DNA of 64,000 nt. Source: Pseudomonas mendocina. Lineage in GTDB: Bacteria; Pseudomonadota; Gammaproteobacteria; Pseudomonadales; Pseudomonadaceae. The position numbers were made by a program, and so were the translations under genes. The notes beneath the pieces were generated by a model. The model was given only the letters and a program-made list of their open reading frames with translations. It had not been told where the DNA came from and ran no database searches. Within the stretch, counting starts at the first letter, position 1. Each line of letters opens with the position of its first letter. Below, in pieces: positions 17,404 to 25,393 of this stretch. Location: positions 3,658,001 through 3,722,000 of the forward strand of contig NZ_CP027657.1 in NCBI RefSeq assembly GCF_003008615.1, in the 5' to 3' direction.

Positions 17404-18360
17404 TTACCTTTGGCGCAACAGTTTCTCTGCACTTGCCCAGTACTGCGCATCTTCCAATACCGCCTCGTCGCCCAACAGCAGCGGCGGCAGCTCGGCCTTG
17501 AGAAACTCCACCCAGGTGCGGGTCTTGGCATCGAGGAAGCGCCGCGACGGATACATCGCGTAGATGTTCAGCGCGCGCAGCCGGTGCTGCGGCAGGATGC
17601 GCAGCAGGCGTCCTTCGCGCAGCGGCTGGCTGGCGACGAACGAGGGCAGCAGGCAGAAACCCATGCCGGCCTGGGCCGCCTTGACCAGTGCTTCGGCGAC
17701 GTTGACCTGGAAGCATTCGGCCGGTAGCGCCTCCAACTGTTCGTCACCGAAATCCCATTGGCCGCGGTACAGCGGGTCGGTCAGGCGCAGGTGACGATGT
17801 CGCTGCAGGTCAGCCGGGTGCTCGGGAATCCCGTATTGAGCCAGGTAGCTGGGGGCTGCGCAGATAACGCTGTGGATCGCGCCCAGGCGCTGTGCAACCA
17901 ATTGCGAATCAGGCAGGTCGCGGGCGAAGGCGATGGTCACGTCATGGCCGTCTTCGAGCAGATCCGGGGTGCGCTGGGCCAGGGTCAGCTCCACCACGAC
18001 CTGAGGGTGTCGTTCGGCATAGCGGGCGATCAGCGGGGTGATGTGCTGCAGGCCGAGACCGGTCATGGTGTGCACGCGCAGACGGCCGCTGGGCGTACGA
18101 TGCGCGCCACGCGCCTCGGCGTCGGCTTCGTCGATCTGGCCGAGGATCTGCCGGCAGCGCTCCAGGTAGCGTTCGCCGGTCTCGGTCAATGCCAGGCGCC
18201 GTGTGGTGCGCTGCAGCAGGCGTGCTTCGAGGTGTTGTTCGAGATCGGCGATCAGGCGCGACACTTGCGCGGTGGACAGGTCGAGCACCTGGGCGGCAGC
18301 GGTGAAGCTGCCGCGCTCGACCACCTGAACGAATACGCGCATGCCGTGCAAAGTGTCCAT
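17404..18360 (-). CDS. LysR-family transcriptional regulator
   Basis: This is a 318-residue regulator beginning MDTLHGMRVFVQVVERGS. The helix-turn-helix is at residues 8-62 (TAAAQVLDLSTAQVSRLIADL, LLQRTTRRLALTETG) and the type-2 periplasmic-binding fold follows. AGGAG lies 5 bases before the chosen ATG; 11 further upstream codons are unlikely to be translated. Its neighbours are the ArgO-like exporter upstream and small secreted proteins downstream, so the target is not obvious. Confidence 0.9.
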   Translation of the reverse strand: MDTLHGMRVFVQVVERGSFTAAAQVLDLSTAQVSRLIADLEQHLEARLLQRTTRRLALTETGERYLERCRQILGQIDEADAEARGAHRTPSGRLRVHTMTGLGLQHITPLIARYAERHPQVVVELTLAQRTPDLLEDGHDVTIAFARDLPDSQLVAQRLGAIHSVICAAPSYLAQYGIPEHPADLQRHRHLRLTDPLYRGQWDFGDEQLEALPAECFQVNVAEALVKAAQAGMGFCLLPSFVASQPLREGRLLRILPQHRLRALNIYAMYPSRRFLDAKTRTWVEFLKAELPPLLLGDEAVLEDAQYWASAEKLLRQR

Positions 18361-18410
18361 TGTTGCTCCTGGCGTAAGAGGAACCAGGCGCATTATGCGC
18401 GACTGCGGGG

Positions 18411-19016
18411 CTAGAGTGCGCCGAAGATCAGCTGCGCCGCCACGGCGAACATCATTGCTGCCACGCCCAGATCGATCAGGCGCCAGGTCAGTGGTCTGGC
18501 CAGCCAGGGTGCGAGCCAGGCAGCGCCGAGCGCCAGGGCGCTGAACCAGAGAAAGGAGGCACTGGCCGCGCCGGCCGCATAGGCGCCGGGTTCGGGTTGC
18601 TGGGCACCGAGCGAACCGATCAGCAACACGGTATCCAGATAGACGTGCGGGTTGAGCAGGGTGACCGCAAGGGCCGCCAGCATTACCGCACGCAGCGAGC
18701 GCGGTTCATTGCCTGCCGCTTGCAACGCTTGCGGGCGCGCCGCGCGTAGCAGGGCCTGGCTGCCGTACCAGATCAGGAAAGCGGCCCCGCCCCAGCGGGC
18801 GATGGCCAATAAAGTCGGGCTCTGCGCCAGCAGGGTGGCCAGACCGAAAACTCCGGCGGCCACCAGCAGGGCATCGCAGACGATGCACAGCGCCGCTACC
18901 GGTAGGTGATGTTCACGGCGCAGGCTCTGCGCCAGAACGAAGGCGTTCTGCGCTCCGATGGCCATGATCAGGCCGATGGCCACCAGCAGGCCGTTGCTAT
19001 AGCTCTGCCACATCAC
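18411..19016 (-). CDS. argO: LysE/ArgO-family basic amino acid exporter
   Basis: This is a 201-residue inner-membrane protein with about six hydrophobic segments. It opens with the LysE-family signature IGLIMAIGAQNAFVLAQSL and contains LLNPHVYLDTVLLIGS, the conserved NPH(A/V)(Y/W)LD motif. ArgO exports arginine, and LysE exports lysine and arginine. The start overlaps the stop of the upstream ACT-domain gene by four bases, implying translational coupling. An ArgP-like regulator lies divergently across the unit. Lysine versus arginine specificity cannot be read from sequence. Confidence 0.85.
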   Translation of the reverse strand: MMWQSYSNGLLVAIGLIMAIGAQNAFVLAQSLRREHHLPVAALCIVCDALLVAAGVFGLATLLAQSPTLLAIARWGGAAFLIWYGSQALLRAARPQALQAAGNEPRSLRAVMLAALAVTLLNPHVYLDTVLLIGSLGAQQPEPGAYAAGAASASFLWFSALALGAAWLAPWLARPLTWRLIDLGVAAMMFAVAAQLIFGAL

Positions 19017-19426
19017 ACGGGCTCCGGCATGGACGCGGCCGACAGGGCGCGCAGGGTGGACAGCGCCCGCTCGGCGCGCTCGCTGGGCACGAAGAGATGG
19101 TCATGATGAAAGCCGGCGACCACGTTGCAGCTGATGCCTGCTTGCGCCAGTGCGGCGGAGAAGGAAGCGGTCAGCCCGACAGCGGCCAGCGAGGAATGCA
19201 CGTCAAGGGTGATCCAGGCCGCGACGTAGTCGTAGCGCAGGCCATGGGCATCGGCGACTTCGCGTGTCAGCACCAGGCTCAGGCCTTCGCGCTCACGCAT
19301 GCTGGCGACTGGCTGCAGGGCGCTGCAGTCATGATCGGCAGGTACGCAGCAGAATACGTATTCACCTGGGTTGAGTTGCGGCGTCATGCTGTGCAGCAGG
19401 CGTGCGAGATCGGTTTCGCCTGACAT
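19013..19426 (-). CDS. ACT-domain protein (ACT_3/ACT_7 type)
   Basis: This is a 137-residue protein composed of two small ACT-like halves. The first opens LLHSMTPQLNPGEYVFCCVP, the ACT_3 signature. The second contains LDVHSSLAAVGLTASFSAAL followed by ISCNVVAGFHHDHLFVP. ACT folds bind free amino acids. An AGGAG site places the start at MSGETD. It is coupled by ATGA overlap to the ArgO/LysE exporter, so it may sense or gate basic amino-acid export; that role is inferred. Confidence 0.8.
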   Translation of the reverse strand: MSGETDLARLLHSMTPQLNPGEYVFCCVPADHDCSALQPVASMREREGLSLVLTREVADAHGLRYDYVAAWITLDVHSSLAAVGLTASFSAALAQAGISCNVVAGFHHDHLFVPSERAERALSTLRALSAASMPEPV

Positions 19427-19486
19427 GGTGGACTCCTGATTGGGCTGAATGCTGGCGAGTCTGCGGCGTCCAGATGTATAAGAGAA

Positions 19487-19498
19487 AGCAATATTGCT
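19487..19498. promoter_or_regulatory. 12-bp palindrome in argP/exporter divergent promoter
   Basis: AGCAATATTGCT is a perfect palindrome in the 94-bp gap between the divergent ArgP-like regulator and the ACT-exporter unit. It lies 22 bp before the argP start and 60 bp before the ACT gene. ArgP of E. coli controls argO from such a gap, so this is a candidate ArgP core site. Confidence 0.5.
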
Positions 19499-19520
19499 GA
19501 TCACTCATTAGGAAAATCGA

Positions 19521-20417
19521 TTGTTCGATTACAAACTTCTGGCCGCGCTGGCGGCAGTGGTGGAGCAGGCCGGTTTCGAGCGGGCTGCGCAGGTACTGGG
19601 GCTGTCGCAGTCGGCGGTGTCGCAGCGCATCAAGTTGCTCGAAGCGCGGGTCGGCCAACCGGTGTTGGTTCGCGCGACACCGCCAGCACCCACCGAAATC
19701 GGCCGGCGTCTGCTCAACCATGTGCAGCAGGTGCGTCTGCTCGAACGCGATTTGCAAGGCCAGGTGCCGGGGCTGGATGAGCAGGCCTTGCCCGAGCGTT
19801 TGCGCATCGCCATCAACGCCGACAGCCTGGCTACCTGGTGGGCGGCGGCGACCGCCGACTTCTGCGCCGCCCAGCAGGTGCTGATGGAACTGGTGGTGGA
19901 GGATCAGGAGGTCGGCCTCAAGCGCATGCGCGCAGGCGAAGTCGCCGGCTGCGTATGTGCTGCCGAACGGCCGGTGGCTGGCGCGCGCAGCCTGGCATTG
20001 GGGGCGATGCGTTATCGCGCGCTGGCCAGCCCGGCTTTCATTGCCCGGCATTTCTCCGCTGGCGTCAGTGCCGAGGCGCTGGCCCGTGCGCCGGCCATCG
20101 TCTATGGCCCGGATGATCAGTTGCAGCATCGCTACCTGGCAGGATTGGGCGTGACAGGTGCTTTCGCCTACCACCTGTGCCCTTCGTCCGAAGGCTTCGT
20201 GCGCCTGACCGAAGGCGGCCTGGGCTGGGGCCTGGTGCCGCAATTGCAGGTGCGAGAAGAGCTGGCCAGCGGCAGGCTGGTGGATCTGATACCCGAGCGC
20301 TTCATCGATGTGCCGCTGTACTGGCACCACTGGCGCAATGGCGGCGAGTTGCTCAACGACTTGACCGAACAGCTGCGTCGCTACTCCGCTTCGGTGCTGG
20401 TGCCATTGCACCAATGA
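19521..20417 (+). CDS. argP: ArgP-like LysR regulator of basic amino acid export
   Basis: This is a 298-residue LysR protein closely matching the ArgP (IciA) layout: GFERAAQVLGLSQSAVSQRI, the helix-turn-helix, then VRATPPAPTEIGRRLL. The effector domain carries INADSLATWW, which parallels the NADSLATW of E. coli ArgP and is diagnostic. Translation appears to start at TTG, with AGGAA 7 bases upstream; no better ATG exists before the helix-turn-helix. ArgP activates argO in response to arginine, and here it is divergent from an ArgO/LysE gene. Confidence 0.9.
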   Translation: MFDYKLLAALAAVVEQAGFERAAQVLGLSQSAVSQRIKLLEARVGQPVLVRATPPAPTEIGRRLLNHVQQVRLLERDLQGQVPGLDEQALPERLRIAINADSLATWWAAATADFCAAQQVLMELVVEDQEVGLKRMRAGEVAGCVCAAERPVAGARSLALGAMRYRALASPAFIARHFSAGVSAEALARAPAIVYGPDDQLQHRYLAGLGVTGAFAYHLCPSSEGFVRLTEGGLGWGLVPQLQVREELASGRLVDLIPERFIDVPLYWHHWRNGGELLNDLTEQLRRYSASVLVPLHQ

Positions 20418-20514
20418 GCGGCCTGCAGGGTCGTAGTTCTGGCCGCCACCGACAGGGCAGGGTGGGCTAAGCGCTGCTAGAGTGCGCCCAATACAAGAAC
20501 CACAGGGGGATGCG

Positions 20515-21513
20515 ATGAGGATTCTGGTCACCGGCGCGAGTGGTTTCATCGGTGGGCGCTTCGCGCGTTTCGCTCTCGAGCAGGGCTTGACTGTACGGGT
20601 CAACGGCCGGCGCGCCGAGGGCGTGCAGCACCTGATCAAGCGTGGCGCCGAATTCGTCCAGGGCGATCTGGGCGATCCCGAGCTTGCCCAGGCGTTGTGC
20701 CAGGATGTCGAGGCCGTGGTGCATTGCGCGGGTGCGGTGGGGGTGTGGGGCGACTATGCGCATTTCCATCAGGCCAATGTGACGGTCACCGAGAATGTCG
20801 TCGACGCCTGCCTGAAACAGAAGGTGCGGCGCCTGGTGCATCTGTCCTCGCCATCGATCTACTTCGATGGGCGTTCGCATGTCGATATTCGTGAGGAGCA
20901 GGTGCCCAAGCGCTTCTCCGATCACTACGGCAAGACCAAGTACCTGGCCGAGCAGCAGGTGTTCGCCGCCCAGGAATTCGGCCTGGAGGTGATTGCCCTG
21001 CGCCCGCGCTTCGTCACTGGTGCGGGCGATACCAGCATCTTCCCGCGGCTGATCGGCATGCAGCGCAAGGGGCGCCTGGCGATCATCGGCAATGGCCTGA
21101 ACAAGGTCGATTTCACCAACGTGCACAACCTCAATGCTGCCCTGCTCAGCTCACTGCAGGTCGGCGGCCCGGCGCTTGGTCAGGTGTACAACATCAGCAA
21201 CGGCACGCCGGTACCGCTGTGGGACGTGGTCAATTACGTGCTGCGCCGACTGGAGCTGCCGCCGGTGACCCGACATATGCCATTCCCGCTGGCCTATGCC
21301 GCTGCGACGCTCAATGAAGGTGTTTGCCGACTGCTGCCTGGGCGGCCGGAGCCGAGCCTGTTTCGCCTGGGGGTAGCGGTGATGGCCAGGGATTTCTCCC
21401 TGAACATCGACCGTGCCCGCGAGTATCTTGGCTACGAACCCAGGGCGGGGCTGTGGGATGCACTGGATGAGTTCTGCACCTGGTGGCAGGTGCAGATGGG
21501 GCATCAGGCGTAG
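20515..21513 (+). CDS. NAD-dependent epimerase/dehydratase (3-beta-HSD-like)
   Basis: This is a 332-residue extended SDR. MRILVTGASGFIGGRFARFA holds the TGxxGxxG Rossmann motif. VVHCAGAVGVWGDY and the catalytic pair in HYGKTKYLAE (YxxxK) are present, with SSPSIYFDG supplying the upstream serine. The C-terminal half resembles 3-beta-hydroxysteroid dehydrogenase/OleD-like reductases. An AGGGGGA element precedes the chosen ATG; the longer frame from 20482 is less likely. The last 10 bases overlap the end of the convergent small gene. The substrate is unknown. Confidence 0.85.
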   Translation: MRILVTGASGFIGGRFARFALEQGLTVRVNGRRAEGVQHLIKRGAEFVQGDLGDPELAQALCQDVEAVVHCAGAVGVWGDYAHFHQANVTVTENVVDACLKQKVRRLVHLSSPSIYFDGRSHVDIREEQVPKRFSDHYGKTKYLAEQQVFAAQEFGLEVIALRPRFVTGAGDTSIFPRLIGMQRKGRLAIIGNGLNKVDFTNVHNLNAALLSSLQVGGPALGQVYNISNGTPVPLWDVVNYVLRRLELPPVTRHMPFPLAYAAATLNEGVCRLLPGRPEPSLFRLGVAVMARDFSLNIDRAREYLGYEPRAGLWDALDEFCTWWQVQMGHQA

Positions 21514-21791
21514 ACGCGCTGACCGCGATAGATCCGCACGGCGCCGGACGGAGTGCCGACCGGTAGTTCCACCGCTGCGATGGGCGTGCTGTTCGGGCGC
21601 TGGGCTTGAGCGGAGAGTTCGGCCAGGCGTTGACCGAGACGGCGAGTTTCTTCGTCGATGGACTTCAGGCTGCCATCGAGCATGGCGCCAATCGCATTGG
21701 GCTGGCTCAGACGTATATCCACCTCCAGCTCTTCGCGTAGACGGCGGCGCAGCGCTTTCATGCAGTCCAGTACTTCTTTGTTCAGTTCCAT
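21504..21791 (-). CDS. Conserved small hypothetical protein
   Basis: This is a 95-residue soluble protein that I do not recognise. The N-terminal half is a charged amphipathic helix (MELNKEVLDCMKALRRRLRE), a second helical stretch follows (DEETRRLGQRLAELSAQAQR), and the end is a short strand-rich tail (AVRIYRGQRVYA). The form suggests a coiled-coil or DNA-associated protein. Its 3' end overlaps the epimerase by 10 bp in convergent orientation, and the tail residues are encoded right up to that overlap. Confidence 0.65.
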   Translation of the reverse strand: MELNKEVLDCMKALRRRLREELEVDIRLSQPNAIGAMLDGSLKSIDEETRRLGQRLAELSAQAQRPNSTPIAAVELPVGTPSGAVRIYRGQRVYA

Positions 21792-22148
21792 TGTGACTTC
21801 CCCCGTTTGGTTGAAGGGCCACGGGCTTCGGCATTCCTCACCTTCCGTGACCTGAACAGCCTCTTCCTACCGGCTGTAACACGCATTCGTGCGGTATCGC
21901 TTTGCAGAACTTTTAGGCCGCCTGCTGGCTTGTGAGCGACGCGCGGTAGGCGTGTTCACGACAGGGGAAAAAGCAAAGTGCGTACCAGTTCAAGTTTTGC
22001 GGAACTGCTGGGCTGCAGACGGGTCGATGGCCCTGTCGCGCCCTTCGTCGGTGCGCTGCGCACCTCCTTGGCGCGGCACTGATGGTGTGATGGCGAATCG
22101 GTATACTGCGCGGCATTTCCGTTTATCCGTTCCAACATAGGTCTGATC
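21792..22148. other. Gene-free region with promoter for the coiled-coil gene
   Basis: No supported gene is seen in these 357 bp. A TATACT hexamer at 22102-22107 is a good -10 for the downstream plus-strand gene, 42 bp before its start. The part nearer 21850-21960 is less GC-rich and probably holds the promoter of the minus-strand small gene. Confidence 0.5.
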
Positions 22149-23003
22149 ATGCGCAACGATGCCAATGACGAGCTCGACAATCTGCCCAGCCTGACCACGG
22201 AGCGCCGCGAGGATTTCGTCGAGCCACGCGACGAACCGACCCCGCGCAGCAGCCGTGCACCCAGCAACCGCGCAGCGGTTGGCAAGGCCCCGAGCACCGG
22301 GCCGCTGTGGGCATTGGTGGGGGCGCTGAGCATTGCCCTGGCCGGCCTTGGGTGGTGGAGCCTGCAGCAGATCGGTCTGATGGAGCAGCGTCTGGTGGCG
22401 ACCCAGGAAAGTTTCGCGCGCATCAGCGAGGAAGCCGCCGGGCGTATCCAGGATATTTCCGGCAAGGTGGTGGCGACCGAATCCAACGTCACCAGCGGCA
22501 GCGAGGCGCTCAAGCTGCAGGTTCGGCAACTGGAGAACCGCCTGGCCGAGCTGAGCAAGCAACAGCAACAGAGCGCCACGGCGCAAGCCGCGCTGGACAA
22601 GCGCATCGATCAGTTGGGCACGGAGCTCAAGAGTGGCATCGGTGCCAGTGCCGAGTTCGACAAGCGTCTGCAGGCGCTGACCAGCGAGCAGACCGCGTTG
22701 AAGGCCGCACAAGGCGATGCCAAGGCGACCCAGGCCGAACTGGCCAAGCTCGATACCCGTATCAAGACGCTGAGCACTGATATCGATGCGCTGAAGAAGC
22801 AGGGCAACCCGAGCCAGGCCATCCGTAGCCTGGAGCAGGATCTGCTGGTGCTGCGCAGCGAGCTGGACAATCGTCCGGCCGCCGCCGCCAGTGCGGGCCC
22901 GAATACCGCCGAGTTCGATGCCTTCCGCGCGCAGATGACGCGCAACATCAGCACCCTGCAAAGCCAGGTGGTGAATCTGCAGCAGCAGCTCAATCAGCGC
23001 TGA
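22149..23003 (+). CDS. Single-pass membrane coiled-coil protein
   Basis: This is a 284-residue protein with an acidic, proline- and serine-rich N-terminal tail (1-50), one transmembrane helix (about 52-72, LWALVGALSIALAGLGWWSL) and a long coiled coil from about residue 78 to the end. The coil is rich in Ala, Gln, Lys and Glu heptads (LAELSKQQQQSATAQAALDK). The topology is N-in with a periplasmic coiled coil. Pseudomonads often carry such ATPase-mislabelled proteins; the function is unknown. The TGA stop is immediately followed by the second inverted-repeat element. Confidence 0.75.
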   Translation: MRNDANDELDNLPSLTTERREDFVEPRDEPTPRSSRAPSNRAAVGKAPSTGPLWALVGALSIALAGLGWWSLQQIGLMEQRLVATQESFARISEEAAGRIQDISGKVVATESNVTSGSEALKLQVRQLENRLAELSKQQQQSATAQAALDKRIDQLGTELKSGIGASAEFDKRLQALTSEQTALKAAQGDAKATQAELAKLDTRIKTLSTDIDALKKQGNPSQAIRSLEQDLLVLRSELDNRPAAAASAGPNTAEFDAFRAQMTRNISTLQSQVVNLQQQLNQR

Positions 23004-23144
23004 GAACCTGTTCACGATCTGCTGCGCGTCGGCCTTACTGCGTTAAAAACAGGCTCGGACTGCTCATTTACAGCTTGTAAACTCCGCGTCCTCGCCTGTT
23101 TTTGCCTTGTATGGCTCTAGCTCGCAAGATCGTGAACAGGTTCT
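23003..23144. repeat. 142-bp element with perfect 18-bp terminal inverted repeats (copy B)
   Basis: AGAACCTGTTCACGATCT (23003-23020) and AGATCGTGAACAGGTTCT (23127-23144) are perfect inverted repeats. Inner symmetric blocks TTAAAAACAGG and CCTGTTTTTGCC are shared with the copy at 6386-6539. The first base of the element is the last base of the upstream TGA stop. No coding frame was recognised. It could fold into one long imperfect hairpin as RNA. Confidence 0.85.
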
Positions 23145-23157
23145 GAGGCACTTCGCT

Positions 23158-23194
23158 AAACGAACAAGCCCCGCAATGCGGGGCTTGTTCGTTT
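23158..23194. terminator. Strong bidirectional intrinsic terminator
   Basis: A perfect 17-bp stem (AAACGAACAAGCCCCGC and its complement) closes on a 3-base loop. The arms carry A-tract and T-tract ends in both directions. It separates the plus-strand coiled-coil gene from the convergent xenB. Confidence 0.92.
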
Positions 23195-23204
23195 CTTTCC
23201 GGTC

Positions 23205-23272
23205 GTAGGGTGTCGCGGGGCGCGCATCGACATTGTTCGTCTCGCCCGGTTGGTGCGCGTGGCGCACCCTAC
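23205..23272. repeat. Degenerate inverted pair of TAGGGTGCGC-family repeats
   Basis: A decayed left unit (GTAGGGTGTCGCGGGG at 23205) faces an intact right unit at 23252-23272 (GGTGCGCGTGGCGCACCC). This lies directly after the terminator and before the xenB stop. Confidence 0.75.
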
Positions 23273-23282
23273 ATGAAGTGCG

Positions 23283-24332
23283 TTACAGGCGCGGGTAGTC
23301 GATATAGCCGACCGGGCCGGAACCGTAGAAAGTTTCCGGGTGCGGCTCGTTCAGCGGTGCATCCTGCGCCAGGCGCTCGGGCAGGTCCGGGTTGGCGATG
23401 AAGGGAATGCCGAAGGCCACGGCATCGGCTTTGCCCTCGGCCAGCCAGGCGTTGGCCTGATCCTTGGTGAAGCGTTCGTTGGCGATGAACACGCCGCCGA
23501 ATTCCTTCTTCAGCTGCGGCGTCAGGCTGTCGTCACCTGCCTTTTCACGGGCGCAGATGAAGGCGATGCCGCGTTTGCCCAGTTCGCGAGCCACGTAGCC
23601 GAAGGTCTCGGCACGGTTGGCATCGCCCATGTCATGGGAATCCGCACGCGGTGCCAGGTGCACGCCGACACGGCCGGCGCCCCACACCGAGATGGCCGCA
23701 TCGGTCACTTCCAGCAGCAGACGTGCACGATTCTCAACGCTGCCACCGTAGCGGTCGGTGCGTTGGTTGGTGCTGCTCTGCAGGAACTGGTCGAGCAGGT
23801 AACCGTTGGCACCGTGGATTTCCACACCATCGAAACCGGCCGCCATGGCGTTCTCGGCGCCCTGGCGATAGGCCTCGACGATATCGGCGATCTCTTCGGT
23901 CTCCAGGGCACGCGGGGTGACGAACTCCTTGATCGGACGCACCAGGCTGACATGGCCGGCCGGTTTGATCGCGCTCGGTGCCACTGGCAGTTCGCCGTTC
24001 AGGTAGATCGGGTCGGAAATACGGCCGACGTGCCACAGCTGCAGGACGATCTTGCCGCCGTTGGCATGCACAGCCTTGGTGATATTGCTCCAGCCACGAA
24101 TCTGCTCATCCGACCAGATGCCGGGAGTGTCCGGGTAGCCGACGCCCATCGGCGTGACGGCGGTGGCTTCGCTGATGATCAGGCCAGCCGAGGCACGCTG
24201 TGTGTAGTACTCGGCCATCAGCGCGTTGGGTACGCGGCCTTCGTCGGCGCGGCAGCGGGTCAGCGGGGCCATGATGATGCGGTTGTTCAGGTGCAGATCA
24301 CCGATCTGGATGGGGTCGAACAGTGTGGACAT
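23283..24332 (-). CDS. xenB: Old Yellow Enzyme family alkene/xenobiotic reductase
   Basis: This is a 349-residue FMN flavoprotein that reduces activated C=C bonds and nitro compounds with NAD(P)H. The sequence follows Pseudomonas XenB closely, as recalled: IIMAPLTRCRADEGRVPNAL, then LWHVGRIS, EIHGANGYLLDQFLQ with the substrate-binding HGAN pair, STNQRTDRYGGS and the C-terminal GPVGYIDYPRL. A GGAG site lies 7 bases before the ATG. It is the second gene of an arsR-xenB operon with a 27-bp gap, suggesting induction by an electrophile sensed by the ArsR protein. Confidence 0.95.
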   Translation of the reverse strand: MSTLFDPIQIGDLHLNNRIIMAPLTRCRADEGRVPNALMAEYYTQRASAGLIISEATAVTPMGVGYPDTPGIWSDEQIRGWSNITKAVHANGGKIVLQLWHVGRISDPIYLNGELPVAPSAIKPAGHVSLVRPIKEFVTPRALETEEIADIVEAYRQGAENAMAAGFDGVEIHGANGYLLDQFLQSSTNQRTDRYGGSVENRARLLLEVTDAAISVWGAGRVGVHLAPRADSHDMGDANRAETFGYVARELGKRGIAFICAREKAGDDSLTPQLKKEFGGVFIANERFTKDQANAWLAEGKADAVAFGIPFIANPDLPERLAQDAPLNEPHPETFYGSGPVGYIDYPRL

Positions 24333-24359
24333 GGTGGTTCTCCGAGGTAAGGGGGCGAT

Positions 24360-24686
24360 TCAGAGTTGCTGGCCAAGGCGCTCGACGAAAGCCTGGATCA
24401 GCTCGTCGTTGCGCTTGAAGAAGTGCCACTGGCCGACCTTGCGGCTGGTCACCAGACCGGCGCGCTGCAAGGTGGTCAGATGGGCGGAAACGGTGGATTG
24501 CGACAGCCCGGTACGCAGGAATATCTTGCCGGCGCACACGCCGATCTCCAGCGGGTGATCCTGTTCGGCGAAGTGCTGCTCGGGCTCCTTCAACCAGTCG
24601 AGGATGTCGCGGCGAACCGGGTGGGCGAGGGCCTTGATGATGGCGTCGAGGTCGATGTCCATGGTGTTGTCGTTGCGTATCGTCAT
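24360..24686 (-). CDS. ArsR-family repressor of xenB operon
   Basis: This is a 108-residue winged-helix repressor: IIKALAHPVRRDILDWLKEP, then TGLSQSTVSAHLTTLQRAGLV as the recognition helix-turn-helix, and SRKVGQWHFFKRND as the wing. It has no CVC metal-binding box. A single cysteine in IGVCAGKIFL just before the helix-turn-helix could be a thiol sensor. The ATG at 24686 was chosen because AAGG precedes it; a second Met eight residues later has no ribosome-binding site. It heads the xenB operon and has a palindromic operator candidate 12 bp upstream. Confidence 0.88.
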   Translation of the reverse strand: MTIRNDNTMDIDLDAIIKALAHPVRRDILDWLKEPEQHFAEQDHPLEIGVCAGKIFLRTGLSQSTVSAHLTTLQRAGLVTSRKVGQWHFFKRNDELIQAFVERLGQQL

Positions 24687-24697
24687 GTGGCGAACCT

Positions 24698-24719
24698 TAT
24701 ATCGTCTCTGAGCGATATA
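24698..24719. promoter_or_regulatory. Inverted-repeat operator upstream of arsR-xenB
   Basis: TATATCG and CGATATA arms, 7 bp each and 8 bases apart, lie 12 bp before the ArsR start. This position and size are typical for autoregulated ArsR operators. A partly related ATCG...CGAT pair follows at about 24723-24737. Binding is inferred. Confidence 0.6.
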
Positions 24720-24788
24720 CAGATCGATTGTTCCGATAGTCTCCATCAGCCACTTCGATTGTCCTGCCGGCGGGGTTAAGCTCACGGG

Positions 24789-25388
24789 ATGAACTACCTG
24801 GCTCATCTGCACCTCGGCGGCGACGCAGCGCCACAACTGCTCGGCAGCCTCTATGGCGATTTCGTCAAAGGCCCGCTGGTCGGGCGTTGGCCAGCGCAAA
24901 TCGAGGCCGCCATTCGCCTGCATCGACGCATCGATGCCTTTACCGACAGCCACCCGTTGCAGGCACGGGCTCGTGCACGTTTCCCGGAACAGCGGCGGAG
25001 AACGGCCGGCATGTTGCTGGATCTGTTCTTCGATCATTGCCTGGCCCGTGACTGGTCGGCGTACGCGGCGCAGCCGCTGGAGCATTTCACCGACCGGGTT
25101 TACCAGGTACTTGCCGCCGAGCCTGAGCTGCCGGGACGCCTGGCGTTGATGGCGCCGCGTATGGCGGCGCAGGACTGGCTCGGCAGCTACCGCGAATTCG
25201 CCGTGCTGGAGCAGGTGATCGCCGGTATGCAGCGACGCTTGTCCAAACCGCAGTTGCTCGATGGCAGCCTGGCGGAACTGGAGCGCCTGTACGAACCGCT
25301 CAGCGAGGACTTTCGCGCCTTCTACCCTGAGCTGATGGCCTTCGCCGAGACCGAGCTTGTAGGTTCGAGGCAAACCGGGAGCGCTTGA
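24789..25388 (+). CDS. acpH: Acyl carrier protein phosphodiesterase
   Basis: This is a 199-residue cytoplasmic enzyme (DUF479/AcpH) that removes phosphopantetheine from holo-ACP. Family blocks are MNYLAHLHLGG, SLYGDFVKGP, RLHRRIDAFTDSHP and LLDLFFDHCLARDW, whose conserved aspartates and histidines bind the divalent metal of this HD-like fold. Length matches E. coli AcpH (193 residues). It is divergent from arsR-xenB and followed by a dense repeat cluster. Confidence 0.93.
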   Translation: MNYLAHLHLGGDAAPQLLGSLYGDFVKGPLVGRWPAQIEAAIRLHRRIDAFTDSHPLQARARARFPEQRRRTAGMLLDLFFDHCLARDWSAYAAQPLEHFTDRVYQVLAAEPELPGRLALMAPRMAAQDWLGSYREFAVLEQVIAGMQRRLSKPQLLDGSLAELERLYEPLSEDFRAFYPELMAFAETELVGSRQTGSA

Positions 25389-25393
25389 GAGGC

